From Pantoea anthophila (GTDB taxonomy: Bacteria; Pseudomonadota; Gammaproteobacteria; Enterobacterales; Enterobacteriaceae), in NCBI RefSeq assembly GCF_006494375.1, contig NZ_VHIZ01000050.1, positions 434,001 to 498,000 of the forward strand: DNA of 64,000 nt. The letters are read 5' to 3'. How positions within the stretch are numbered: position 1 is the first letter of the stretch; each line of letters opens with the position of its first letter. The notes beneath the pieces were generated by a model, which did not search any database, was not told the DNA's origin, and worked only from the letters and a program-made list of their open reading frames with translations. Below are positions 49,970-58,800 of the stretch, piece after piece. The translations under genes and the position numbers were made by a program.

Positions 49970-50093
49970 ATCTCTCCTTAAGCTTGCGCCCAGGCGTTAC
50001 GGCATAAATAATTTCGTTATGGTGCATCCGGTTAAGCTCAACGGTGCGTCAGACACACCCCATAACTGGCCCTGAGTGACCCAAAGGATTCGT

Positions 50094-51155
50094 TTGAATA
50101 TCGAAACTCGTGAAATCGCCCTTGAACCGGCTGATAACCGTCGTCTGATGAGCCTGTGCGGGCCGTTCGATGACAATGTGAAACAGCTTGAGCGCCGACT
50201 GGGTATTGAGATCAATCGTCGCGACAACGTCTTTAAGCTGGTTGGACGCCCTCTGTGCGTCAATGCCGCCGCCGATATCCTGAAAACGCTCTATGTGGAT
50301 ACGGCGCCCGTGCGCGGCGACATTCCGGATATCGAGCCGGACCAGATTCATCTCGCTATCAAAGAGAGCCGGGTGCTGGAACAAACCGCCGACAGCGTGC
50401 CGGAGTACGGTAAAGCGGTCAACATCAAGACCAAACGTGGCGTTATCAAACCGCGCACGCCGAACCAGGCGCAGTACATCGCAAATGTCCTCGACCACGA
50501 TATCACCTTTGGTATCGGCCCGGCCGGTACCGGTAAAACCTATCTGGCCGTGGCCGCCGCGGTGGACGCGCTGGAGCGTCAGGAGATCCGTCGCATCATG
50601 CTGACCCGTCCGGCGGTAGAAGCGGGTGAAAAACTGGGCTTCCTGCCCGGCGATCTGAGCCAGAAAGTCGACCCCTATCTGCGTCCTCTCTACGATGCGC
50701 TGTTTGAAATGCTCGGTTTCGAGCGGGTTGAAAAGCTGATGGAGCGTAACGTCATTGAAGTGGCCCCGCTGGCCTACATGCGTGGTCGTACCCTGAACGA
50801 TGCGTTTATCATTCTTGATGAGAGCCAGAACACCACCATCGAACAGATGAAGATGTTCCTGACGCGTATCGGCTTCAACTCTAAAGCGGTCATTACCGGC
50901 GACGTGACCCAGATTGACCTGCCGCGCCACGTTAAGTCCGGCCTGCGTCACGCCATTGAGGTGCTCTCTGATGTAGAGGAGATTAGCTTCAACTTCTTCC
51001 ACAGCGAGGATGTGGTTCGCCATCCTGTCGTGGCCCGCATTGTCACCGCCTATGAAGCCTGGGAGGCGGCCGATCAGACCCGGCGTGACCAGCAGGCTGA
51101 AGAGCGCAAACGTGAAGCACTGGCGGCGCAGAGCGCAACCCAGGAGAGCAAATGA
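50094..51155 (+). CDS. ybeZ: PhoH-like ATPase YbeZ (PhoL)
   Basis: 353 residues from TTG 50094 ([15 protein letters not shown]), which has AAGGA 5 bases upstream and gives an N-terminus like E. coli YbeZ; a GTG at 50076 is the alternative. KH-like N-terminal region, then a P-loop ATPase with [16 protein letters not shown] and Walker [10 protein letters not shown]. It partners YbeY and is linked to RNA metabolism and ribosome maturation. It overlaps ybeY by 4 bases (ATGA). Confidence 0.93.
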   Translation: MNIETREIALEPADNRRLMSLCGPFDDNVKQLERRLGIEINRRDNVFKLVGRPLCVNAAADILKTLYVDTAPVRGDIPDIEPDQIHLAIKESRVLEQTADSVPEYGKAVNIKTKRGVIKPRTPNQAQYIANVLDHDITFGIGPAGTGKTYLAVAAAVDALERQEIRRIMLTRPAVEAGEKLGFLPGDLSQKVDPYLRPLYDALFEMLGFERVEKLMERNVIEVAPLAYMRGRTLNDAFIILDESQNTTIEQMKMFLTRIGFNSKAVITGDVTQIDLPRHVKSGLRHAIEVLSDVEEISFNFFHSEDVVRHPVVARIVTAYEAWEAADQTRRDQQAEERKREALAAQSATQESK

Positions 51156-51625
51156 GCGAAGTGATTCTCGACCTGCAGGTCGCCTGTGAAAACAGCGCAG
51201 GGTTGCCGGATGAAAGCCAGTTTCATCGCTGGCTCTCGGCGGCGGTTGCCCCTTTTCAGCCCGACAGCGAAGTCACCGTCCGTCTGGTTGATGAAGCCGA
51301 AAGTCATGAGCTTAATCTGACCTATCGCGGTAAAGACAAGCCGACTAACGTGCTCTCCTTCCCGTTTGAAGCCCCGCCGGGTATTGAGCTGCCGCTGCTG
51401 GGCGATCTCATCATCTGCCGTCAGGTGGTTGAGCAGGAAGCGGCTGAACAGGGTAAAAGCGTGGAGGCGCACTGGGCCCACATGGTCGTGCACGGCACGC
51501 TGCATCTGCTGGGATATGACCATATTGATGACGACGAAGCCGATGAAATGGAAGGGCTGGAGACCGAGATAATGCTTGCTCTTGGGTATCCTGATCCGTA
51601 CATTTCGGAGAAAGAAGACGCCTGA
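51152..51625 (+). CDS. ybeY: Endoribonuclease YbeY
   Basis: 157 residues (E. coli 155). UPF0054 family with the zinc motif [11 protein letters not shown] near residue 115 and the conserved [15 protein letters not shown] stretch. It acts in 16S rRNA 3'-end maturation and late 70S quality control. Coupled to ybeZ by an ATGA overlap; ~80 bases before corC. Confidence 0.96.
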   Translation: MSEVILDLQVACENSAGLPDESQFHRWLSAAVAPFQPDSEVTVRLVDEAESHELNLTYRGKDKPTNVLSFPFEAPPGIELPLLGDLIICRQVVEQEAAEQGKSVEAHWAHMVVHGTLHLLGYDHIDDDEADEMEGLETEIMLALGYPDPYISEKEDA

Positions 51626-51707
51626 ATCCCGCATTCAGGCTATCCGGCTGTCAGTGCATGTGGCTGACAGCCCCCATTCCTCAGCAGAGAGATCTTTAAA
51701 AACCGCC

Positions 51708-52589
51708 ATGAGCGACGACCATTCTCAAAACAGCGATGCACCCAGTAGTAAAAAGGGATTTTTCTCCCTGTTAATCAACCAGCTTTTTCACGGCGAACCC
51801 AAAAACCGTGATGAGCTACTGGAGCTGATCCGCGACTCGAACAACAAAGAGCTGATTGACCAGGACACCCGCGACATGCTCGAAGGGGTACTGGATATTG
51901 CGGAGCAGCGCGTGCGTGACATCATGATCCCGCGCTCGCAGATGATCACCCTGAAACGGAATCAGAGCCTTGAAGAGTGTCTGGATGTCATCATCGACTC
52001 CGCGCACTCCCGCTTCCCGGTGATCAGCGAAGATAAAGATCATGTGGAAGGTATCCTGATGGCGAAAGATTTACTGCCGTTTATGAGCAGCGAATCTGAA
52101 CCTTTCAGCATTGAAAAAGTGCTGCGTCCTGCGGTGGTGGTGCCGGAAAGTAAGCGTGTGGATCGGATGCTGAAAGAGTTTCGCTCCCAGCGTTACCACA
52201 TGGCGATCGTGATTGATGAGTTTGGCGGCGTCTCCGGCCTGGTGACCATTGAAGATATCCTGGAACTGATCGTCGGTGAGATTGAAGATGAGTATGACGA
52301 CGAAGAAGATCGTGATATCCGTCAGCTCAACCGCCACACCTTCACGGTGCGCGCGCTGACCGCCATTGAAGATTTCAACGAGGTGTTTGGCACGCAGTTC
52401 AGTGATGATGAAGTCGACACCATCGGTGGCCTGGTGATGCAGGGCTTCGGCCATCTGCCTGCACGCGGTGAAAGCATCGAGATTGAAGGTTACCAGTTCA
52501 AGGTGGCGATGGCGGACAGCCGACGCATCATCCAGGTTCATGTGACTATTCCGGAAAACGCGCCACAACCTCAACTGGAAGACGAATAA
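51708..52589 (+). CDS. corC: CBS-domain CorC (YbeX) transporter-associated protein
   Basis: 293 residues from ATG 51708 ([18 protein letters not shown]), as in E. coli (292); a longer frame from 51576 overlaps ybeY and is rejected. Two CBS domains (about 70-190; [33 protein letters not shown]) and a C-terminal CorC_HlyC domain ([18 protein letters not shown]). Associated with Mg2+/Co2+ efflux and, more recently, with ribosome homeostasis in E. coli. Four bases precede lnt. Confidence 0.95.
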   Translation: MSDDHSQNSDAPSSKKGFFSLLINQLFHGEPKNRDELLELIRDSNNKELIDQDTRDMLEGVLDIAEQRVRDIMIPRSQMITLKRNQSLEECLDVIIDSAHSRFPVISEDKDHVEGILMAKDLLPFMSSESEPFSIEKVLRPAVVVPESKRVDRMLKEFRSQRYHMAIVIDEFGGVSGLVTIEDILELIVGEIEDEYDDEEDRDIRQLNRHTFTVRALTAIEDFNEVFGTQFSDDEVDTIGGLVMQGFGHLPARGESIEIEGYQFKVAMADSRRIIQVHVTIPENAPQPQLEDE

Positions 52590-52593
52590 GTCT

Positions 52594-54117
52594 ATGGCTT
52601 TCGCCTCACTTTACCCGCGTCAGCGGGTTCGCCTGCTGCTGGCTTTAATAACGGGTGCGTCTGGCACCCTCGCCTTCTCCCCCTACGATTTCTGGCCCGC
52701 CGCACTGCTGTCACTGTGCGGTTTACAGCTGCTGACCCTTAACCGTTCCACTCCGCAGGCCAGCGCCATCGGCTTTGTCTGGGGGCTGGGCCTGTTTGGC
52801 AGCGGCGTCAACTGGGTTTACGTCAGCATCGCCACTTTTGGCGGTATGCCCGGCCCGGTAAACGTGTTTATTGTGGCGCTGCTCGCCGCCTATCTGGCGC
52901 TCTATCCGGCCCTGTTTGCCGGTGTGCTGAACCGCCTGTGGCCTCGCACTTCGCTGTGGCGACTGGCGCTGGCCGCCCCGGCGCTGTGGCAGATCACCGA
53001 GTTTCTGCGCGGCTGGGTGCTGACCGGCTTTCCGTGGCTGCAGTTTGGTTACAGCCAGATCGACGGACCGCTGAAGGGTCTGGCACCGCTGGCGGGCGTT
53101 GAAACCCTGACCTTCCTGCTCATGGTTATCGCCGGGCTGCTGGCTTATGCCCTGCAGCAGCGCAATGTCAGAAGTCTGATCGCCGCGCTGCTGCTGCTGG
53201 CGCTGCCGTGGCCGTTGCGCTACCTCCAGTGGGTTGAGCCGATGCCCGAACGCACCGTCGAGGTGGCGCTGGTTCAGGGCAACATTCCGCAATCCATGAA
53301 GTGGGACCCGCAGCAGCTGCTTAACACGCTGCGCATTTACACCGGCCTCAGTCAGCCGCTGATGGGCAAAGCGCCGATCATTATCTGGCCGGAGTCAGCG
53401 ATAACCGATCTGGAAAGCAACCAGCAGCCCTTCCTGCGTTCGCTGGATGATGAGCTGCGTCAGCGCGGCAGTTCGCTGGTCACCGGTATTGTTGACTCCC
53501 GGCTGGAGCAGAACCGCTATCACGACTACAACACGGTCATCGTGCTGGGCGGCAAAGCGCCGTACAACTACTTCAGTGGCAACCGCTACCAGAAAAATCA
53601 TCTGGTGCCGTTTGGTGAATTTGTGCCGCTGGCCGATCTGCTACGTCCGCTGGCTCCGTTCTTCGATTTACCGATGTCCGCGTTCAGCCGGGGCAACTAT
53701 CTCCAGCCGCAGCTCAGCGTGGCGGGATATCACCTTACTACGGCGATCTGTTATGAGATCGTGCTGGGTGAACAGGTGCGGGCCAACTTCCATCCCGATA
53801 CGAACTTCCTGCTGACCGTTTCTAATGATGCCTGGTTTGGTCACTCGATCGGCCCGTGGCAGCATTTCCAGATGGCGCGGATGCGGGCGCTGGAACTGGG
53901 TCGTCCGCTGTTGCGCAGCACTAACAATGGCGTCACGGCCGTGGTGGATGCGAAAGGCGATGTGGCGTCAATTCTGCCGCAGTTCACCCGCGATGTCCTG
54001 ACCAGCAAAGTCACCCCGACCCAGGGGGAAACGCCCTACGCGAAGGCGGGCGTCTGGCCGGTGTGGTCTCTGACGCTGCTGGCTGCGGTGATTGCCCTGC
54101 TGCGTCGCCGTCGATAA
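52594..54117 (+). CDS. lnt: Apolipoprotein N-acyltransferase
   Basis: 507 residues (E. coli 512). N-terminal membrane domain of several helices (residues ~12-210), then a periplasmic nitrilase-fold domain with catalytic Glu in [10 protein letters not shown], Lys in [14 protein letters not shown] and Cys in [12 protein letters not shown], and a last membrane helix ending in RRRR. It adds the third acyl chain to outer-membrane lipoproteins such as Pal and LptE. Follows corC by 4 bases. Confidence 0.97.
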   Translation: MAFASLYPRQRVRLLLALITGASGTLAFSPYDFWPAALLSLCGLQLLTLNRSTPQASAIGFVWGLGLFGSGVNWVYVSIATFGGMPGPVNVFIVALLAAYLALYPALFAGVLNRLWPRTSLWRLALAAPALWQITEFLRGWVLTGFPWLQFGYSQIDGPLKGLAPLAGVETLTFLLMVIAGLLAYALQQRNVRSLIAALLLLALPWPLRYLQWVEPMPERTVEVALVQGNIPQSMKWDPQQLLNTLRIYTGLSQPLMGKAPIIIWPESAITDLESNQQPFLRSLDDELRQRGSSLVTGIVDSRLEQNRYHDYNTVIVLGGKAPYNYFSGNRYQKNHLVPFGEFVPLADLLRPLAPFFDLPMSAFSRGNYLQPQLSVAGYHLTTAICYEIVLGEQVRANFHPDTNFLLTVSNDAWFGHSIGPWQHFQMARMRALELGRPLLRSTNNGVTAVVDAKGDVASILPQFTRDVLTSKVTPTQGETPYAKAGVWPVWSLTLLAAVIALLRRRR

Positions 54118-54144
54118 CCGCCTGGATGCCGCAAGGCCAGCGGT

Positions 54145-54255
54145 GAGCCCCAGCCAGCGCAGGGAACATGGTCAGGCAAAAACCGCCCTCTCAGCCCCCC
54201 ACCCGCGTCGTTCATGACGCGGGTCGCTTTCCGCCTCTGCCCCTGTTCCCTGCGC
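54145..54255. repeat. Dispersed palindromic intergenic element, copy 3 (diverged)
   Basis: 111 bases starting 27 bases after the lnt stop. Outer arms GCGCAGGGAACATGGTCAG and CTGCCCCTGTTCCCTGCGC match copies 1 and 2. The inner hairpin is ACCCGCGTC/GACGCGGGT with loop GTTCAT, where a C-G pair of copies 1 and 2 has become T-A, keeping the stem. Confidence 0.7.
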
Positions 54256-54716
54256 TTTTATCTGACGCTTTACTGCCAGATTCATCTGGCTTCGGGTGTG
54301 TCAGCATTCTGAGGCTTCGTTTTTTATTTTTTTCCCCCGATATAACTCACTCTCCTGACCGCATACTCTGCTGCCTTTCTCGCTCTTAACCGCTTTCTGG
54401 CACGATGATTGCTAAATATTTCAGTGTTTTTCACAAACAGGCTGATTGCAGGCGCTGACAGCGAGCCGGTTGCACCAAAACCATCCGCACCGCTGCACCG
54501 TTACCGCGCAGCGCGGGATATTTGCCTTTTTTTGGTGCGTATCACCTCGCAAAACAGAAACTTTTTTGTTTCATTGCGTTAACAATCCGCTATGTTAGTG
54601 ACTCTTCTGCGCCCGTTTTAAGCGCAGAAAGAGCCCGGACGCAGCAAATAACAGACACAACATCATAATCAGCGCAGGTTATAGCCTGTGCCTTTTTCAT
54701 ACGAAGGAGTTGGAAC
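54256..54716. promoter_or_regulatory. lnt-gltI intergenic region and gltI leader
   Basis: Non-coding. The last ~130 bases hold a likely gltI promoter region (TATGTT near 54590) and a CA-rich leader AACAGACACAACATCATAAT (54650-54669). E. coli gltI is repressed by the small RNA GcvB through CA-rich sequence in its leader, so this is a candidate GcvB target. Nothing else was recognised. Confidence 0.4.
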
Positions 54717-55613
54717 ATGCAACTACGCAAAGTGGCATTATCTCTTCTGCTGATCAGCGCAGCGGCGGGAGCGGCCCAGGCGGAAGATCTCAGCGGCACC
54801 CTGAAAAAGATCAATGACAATGGCGTTATTGTGGTCGGGCATCGCGAATCATCAGTTCCCTTTTCTTATTATGACAACCAGCAAAAAGTGGTGGGCTATT
54901 CACAGGCCTATTCCAACGCCATCGTGGACGCCATCAAAGCAAAACTGAACAAGCCGGATCTGCAGGTCAAGATGATCCCTATCACCTCTCAGAACCGTAT
55001 TCCGCTGTTGCAGAACGGCACCTACGATTATGAGTGTGGCTCGACCACCAATAACCTTGAGCGCCAGAAACAGGCAGCCTTCTCTGACACCATTTTTGTC
55101 ATCGGCACCCGTCTGCTGGTGAAGAAAGGTGGCCCAATCAAAGATTTTGCTGATCTGAAAGGCAAAACTGTCGTTGTGACCTCCGGCACCACCTCTGAAG
55201 TGCTGCTGCATAAACTCAATGACGAGCAGAAAATGGATATGCGCATCATCAGCGCAAAAGATCACGGCGACTCTTTCCGCACCCTGGAAACCGGTCGTGC
55301 CGTGGCCTTTATGATGGATGACGCGCTGCTGGCTGGCGAACGCGCGAAAGCGAAAAAACCGGACAACTGGGAAATCTTAGGCACGCCGCAGTCCAAAGAG
55401 GCCTATGGCTGCATGCTGCGTAAAGATGATCCACAGTTCAAAGCCCTGGTGGATGAAACCATCGCTAAAGCCCAGACCTCCGGTCAGGCTGAAAAATGGT
55501 TCGACACCTGGTTTAAACAGCCGATTCCGCCTAAGAACCTGAACATGAACTTTGAACTGTCTGAAGACATGAAAGCACTGTTCAAGACGCCGAACGATAA
55601 AGCACTGAATTAA
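54717..55613 (+). CDS. gltI: Glutamate/aspartate ABC transporter periplasmic binding protein
   Basis: 298 residues (E. coli 302). Signal peptide of ~22 residues (MQLRKVALSLLLISAAAGAAQA), then a type II periplasmic binding fold with VVGHRESSVPFSYYDNQQK, YECGSTTNNLERQKQAAFSD and VVVTSGTTSEVLL. It captures L-glutamate and L-aspartate for GltJKL. Separated from gltJ by 280 bases that carry an internal terminator and an SroC-like RNA. Confidence 0.97.
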   Translation: MQLRKVALSLLLISAAAGAAQAEDLSGTLKKINDNGVIVVGHRESSVPFSYYDNQQKVVGYSQAYSNAIVDAIKAKLNKPDLQVKMIPITSQNRIPLLQNGTYDYECGSTTNNLERQKQAAFSDTIFVIGTRLLVKKGGPIKDFADLKGKTVVVTSGTTSEVLLHKLNDEQKMDMRIISAKDHGDSFRTLETGRAVAFMMDDALLAGERAKAKKPDNWEILGTPQSKEAYGCMLRKDDPQFKALVDETIAKAQTSGQAEKWFDTWFKQPIPPKNLNMNFELSEDMKALFKTPNDKALN

Positions 55614-55699
55614 CAACAAAATACCCAATGAATTTCAGGTTGCATTACGGTGGTCAGAGAGTGAATCCCGATGCGCTTACGCAGGTAAGTGATTCGCGT

Positions 55700-55881
55700 G
55701 AATCAACGCAGCCAGCAACATTGCAGCCTGAAAGACGGCGGGTATAACAAGGGCGGCCCGGCTGCCCTCTCGATTGCTGAAACCGCGGCATGGACAGACA
55801 GACTGACACGGGTCGTTCCCCTGCGTCAGAAGATAAAACGCCGTTCATCAATCTTCAGGGTAGCTTCGCTACCCTTTTTTT
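55700..55881 (+). ncRNA. sroC: SroC-like RNA in the gltI-gltJ interval
   Basis: The gltI-gltJ gap ends in a strong intrinsic terminator 13 bases before gltJ. In E. coli the same gap yields SroC, a stable processed fragment of the gltIJKL mRNA that sponges GcvB. A GATTC/GAATC mini-hairpin (about 55691-55704) and further stems are visible upstream. Position and 3' terminator support the call; the 5' end is approximate and the sequence match was not tested. Confidence 0.55.
55858..55881 (+). terminator. Internal terminator/attenuator upstream of gltJ
   Basis: Stem GGGTAGC/GCTACCC, TTC loop, then seven U, inside the gltIJKL operon. It should make GltI far more abundant than GltJKL. Confidence 0.9.
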
Positions 55882-55893
55882 CCGGAGCTCGTT

Positions 55894-56634
55894 ATGGGTA
55901 TCGATTGGAACTGGGGCATCTTTCTCGAACAGGCCCCGTTCGGTAACACGACCTACCTTGGCTGGCTGTGGTCCGGTTTTCAGGTGACGATTGCCGTCTC
56001 CTGCTGCGCCTGGATTATTGCCTTCTTCGTGGGTTCATTTTTCGGCATTCTGCGCACCGTGCCTAATCGCCTGCTGGCCACCATTGGCACCTGCTATGTC
56101 GAACTGTTTCGTAACATCCCGCTGATCGTCCAGTTCTTCTTCTGGTATCTGGTCGCGCCTGAACTGGTGGGCGAGAAGCTCGGCATGTGGTTTAAGTCGG
56201 AGCTGGATCCCAACATTCAGTTTTTCCTCTCCTCCATGATCTGTCTTGGCCTCTTTACCGCGGCCCGCGTCTGCGAGCAGGTCCGTGCTGCCATTCAGTC
56301 ACTGCCGACCGGGCAGAAGAATGCGGGTCTGGCAATGGGATTAACCCTGCCGCAGACCTACCGCTATGTGCTCCTGCCGAATGCGTATCGCGTGATTGTC
56401 CCGCCGATGACGTCGGAAATGCTGAACCTGGTCAAGAACTCGGCTATCGCCTCCACCATTGGTCTGGTCGATATGGCCGCGCAGGCGGGCAAACTGCTCG
56501 ACTATTCGGCCCACGCCTATGAGTCCTTTACCGCCATTACGCTCGCCTACGTCGCGATTAACCTGGTGATTATGTTGTTGATGAGTCTGGTCGAGCGCAA
56601 AGTCCGGCTGCCAGGCAATGCGGGAGGCAAGTAA
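55894..56634 (+). CDS. gltJ: Glutamate/aspartate ABC transporter permease GltJ
   Basis: 246 residues, the E. coli length. HisM-type permease with about five membrane helices and the cytoplasmic EAA-like loop ([22 protein letters not shown]). Forms the membrane channel with GltK. CCGGAG precedes the ATG; the start is only 13 bases after the terminator. It overlaps gltK by one base (TAATG). Confidence 0.97.
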   Translation: MGIDWNWGIFLEQAPFGNTTYLGWLWSGFQVTIAVSCCAWIIAFFVGSFFGILRTVPNRLLATIGTCYVELFRNIPLIVQFFFWYLVAPELVGEKLGMWFKSELDPNIQFFLSSMICLGLFTAARVCEQVRAAIQSLPTGQKNAGLAMGLTLPQTYRYVLLPNAYRVIVPPMTSEMLNLVKNSAIASTIGLVDMAAQAGKLLDYSAHAYESFTAITLAYVAINLVIMLLMSLVERKVRLPGNAGGK

Positions 56635-57311
56635 TGTACGAGTTTGACTGGAGTTCCATTGCTCCCAGCCTGCCCTATCTGCTCAACGGCCTGGTGATTA
56701 CGTTTAAAATCACCCTGACCGCCGTGGTCTTCGGGATTCTGTGGGGCACGCTGCTGGCGGTAATGCGTCTGTCGAGCTTTAAGCCGATCAGCTGGTTCGC
56801 CAAAATTTATGTCAACCTGTTCCGCTCCGTGCCGCTGGTGATGGTGCTGCTCTGGTTCTATCTGGTGGTGCCGAGTTTTCTGCAGCAGGTGCTGGGGCTA
56901 TCGCCCAAAACCGATATCCGGCTGATTTCAGCCATGGTCGCTTTCTCGCTGTTTGAAGCGGCTTACTACTCTGAAATTATTCGCGCCGGCATCATCAGTA
57001 TCTCACGCGGCCAGGGTAACGCCGCGCTGGCGCTCGGCATGACGCCGTGGCAGTCGATGAGACTGATCATCCTGCCGCAGGCGTTTCGCGCCATGGTTCC
57101 GCTGTTACTGACCCAGGGTATCGTGCTGTTCCAGGATACCTCACTGGTCTATGTCTTAAGCCTGGCGGACTTCTTCCGCACCGCGTCCACCATTGGTGAG
57201 CGCGACGGGACCCAGGTGGAGATGGTTCTGTTTGCCGGTCTGGTCTACTTCGTGATCAGCCTGAGTGCATCGCTGTTGGTCAGCTATCTGAAAAGAAAAA
57301 GGACGGTTTAA
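56634..57311 (+). CDS. gltK: Glutamate/aspartate ABC transporter permease GltK
   Basis: 225 residues (E. coli 224). HisM-type permease, about five helices, loop [22 protein letters not shown]. Overlaps the end of gltJ by one base and is directly followed by gltL, consistent with a fixed complex. Confidence 0.97.
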   Translation: MYEFDWSSIAPSLPYLLNGLVITFKITLTAVVFGILWGTLLAVMRLSSFKPISWFAKIYVNLFRSVPLVMVLLWFYLVVPSFLQQVLGLSPKTDIRLISAMVAFSLFEAAYYSEIIRAGIISISRGQGNAALALGMTPWQSMRLIILPQAFRAMVPLLLTQGIVLFQDTSLVYVLSLADFFRTASTIGERDGTQVEMVLFAGLVYFVISLSASLLVSYLKRKRTV

Positions 57312-58037
57312 ATGATTAGCCTGAAAAATGTTTCTAAGTGGTATGGTCACTTTCAGGTGCTGACCGACTGCTCAACCGAGGTCAAAACCGGTGAAGTGGT
57401 GGTGGTGTGCGGGCCGTCCGGCTCCGGTAAATCGACGCTGATCAAAACGGTTAACGGACTTGAGCCGATCCAGCAGGGTGTGATTGCGGTGAATGGCACC
57501 GAGGTGAACAACAAAAAAACCAACCTGGCGCAGCTTCGCAGTCAGGTTGGCATGGTATTTCAGCACTTCGAACTCTTCCCTCACCTGAGCATTATCAACA
57601 ATCTGGTGCTGGCGCAGGTGAAAGTGCTGAAGCGCGACAAAGCGGCAGCACGGGAGAAGGGGCTGAAACTGCTGAAGCGAGTGGGTCTGGCCGCGCATGC
57701 TGAGAAGTTTCCCGGTCAGCTTTCCGGGGGCCAGCAGCAGCGTGTGGCGATTGCGCGGGCACTCTGCATGGACCCCATCGCGATGCTGTTTGATGAGCCG
57801 ACCTCCGCACTGGACCCGGAAATGATCAATGAGGTGCTGGATGTCATGGTCGAGCTGGCCCAGGAGGGGATGACAATGATGGTGGTAACCCATGAGATGG
57901 GCTTCGCCCGCAAGGTAGCCAATCGCGTCATCTTTATGGATGAAGGGAAAATTATCGAAGACACCAATAAAGATGACTTCTTTAATAATCCGCAGTCTGA
58001 CCGCGCCAAAGATTTCCTCGCCAAAATCCTGCACTAA
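57312..58037 (+). CDS. gltL: Glutamate/aspartate ABC transporter ATPase GltL
   Basis: 241 residues, the E. coli length. Walker [11 protein letters not shown]-loop [10 protein letters not shown], signature LSGGQQQRV, Walker [15 protein letters not shown] and switch His in VVTHEMGF. Powers GltIJK uptake of glutamate and aspartate at the cytoplasmic face. Starts immediately after the gltK stop. Confidence 0.98.
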   Translation: MISLKNVSKWYGHFQVLTDCSTEVKTGEVVVVCGPSGSGKSTLIKTVNGLEPIQQGVIAVNGTEVNNKKTNLAQLRSQVGMVFQHFELFPHLSIINNLVLAQVKVLKRDKAAAREKGLKLLKRVGLAAHAEKFPGQLSGGQQQRVAIARALCMDPIAMLFDEPTSALDPEMINEVLDVMVELAQEGMTMMVVTHEMGFARKVANRVIFMDEGKIIEDTNKDDFFNNPQSDRAKDFLAKILH

Positions 58038-58050
58038 TCCCGGCCATTAT

Positions 58051-58073
58051 GCGGGTCACCACCGGTGGCCCGC
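58051..58073. terminator. Hairpin between convergent gltL and ybeL
   Basis: 10-bp stem GCGGGTCACC/GGTGGCCCGC (one G-T wobble) with ACC loop, 14 bases after the gltL stop and with no clear U-run on either side. Confidence 0.55.
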
Positions 58074-58094
58074 CTCACGCATGCGATGACGCTA

Positions 58095-58577
58095 TCAGGG
58101 TTCAAAAGGCTGACGCTGAAACTGATCGTGGCCGCACTCCGGACAGCGTGACAGCGTTTCAGGCGTGTAGATTGCCCGGGTAAACTGGCACTTTTCACAC
58201 ACCAGATTCCCCAGCCCCACCACTTCCCCGCTCTGATAGACCCCATGATGATGCAGATCCTGGAAGACCTCGCGCCACTCCAGCTGACTCTTATCGGTAA
58301 TATCTGCCAGCTCTTTCCAGACGCTCTCACGGATGATGCGCATAAAGAGCGAGTCTGCGACCGGTTCTTCGACGTCGCTATAGCTGCGCGCAAACTCTTC
58401 CAGATCGCGTCGGACCGCGCGCAGTACCTGATCAATCTCCTCTTCCGTCATATCGTTGCGCGCCAGCAGCTGGCTTCGCCGTCCGTCAATCAGCGCATCC
58501 GGGTTACGATCGCCCTGACGCAGACGGTCGGTCAGTACGGCTAACGACTCGCGATATTCCTGAGCCACTTTATTCAT
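58095..58577 (-). CDS. ybeL: Zinc-ribbon-containing protein YbeL (DUF1451)
   Basis: 160 residues, the E. coli length. N-terminal helical region (YRESLAVLTDRLRQG, DQVLRAVRRDLEEFA) and a C-terminal zinc ribbon with two cysteine pairs, NLVCEKCQF and SRCPECGHDQF. Function unknown. Conserved position between the glt operon and leuS. Confidence 0.92.
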   Translation of the reverse strand: MNKVAQEYRESLAVLTDRLRQGDRNPDALIDGRRSQLLARNDMTEEEIDQVLRAVRRDLEEFARSYSDVEEPVADSLFMRIIRESVWKELADITDKSQLEWREVFQDLHHHGVYQSGEVVGLGNLVCEKCQFTRAIYTPETLSRCPECGHDQFQRQPFEP

Positions 58578-58719
58578 TTTGTTCTCCTTTTATGCAGACT
58601 CTCGCTGAATTAAGTTTAGTCGCAATGTTGCTTTTGCCGTGTCGTCTGTACAGGGAATTACAAAAGGGTGAAGGTTCTGACGCTTTCGGCAGAAATCGCG
58701 CCAGCAAAAGTGGGAAGTG

Positions 58720-58748
58720 TTGTTGATATGCGGCCTTATGGGTATGCT
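58720..58748 (+). promoter_or_regulatory. Putative leuS promoter
   Basis: TTGTTG (58720-58725), 17-base spacer, TATGCT (58743-58748), about 50 bases before the leuS start. Confidence 0.45.
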
Positions 58749-58800
58749 ATGCGGATCTTAAAGCCAGAAAAATGTTATTCACAAAGGACCACAGGCAGCC

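Noticed and set aside
50049..51023. 324-codon frame antisense to ybeZ
   Set aside because: Antisense to a conserved ATPase, with codon-phase artefacts only.
55689..55946. 85-codon frame across the gltI-gltJ gap
   Set aside because: It runs through the terminator hairpin and into gltJ in another frame; better explained as non-coding.
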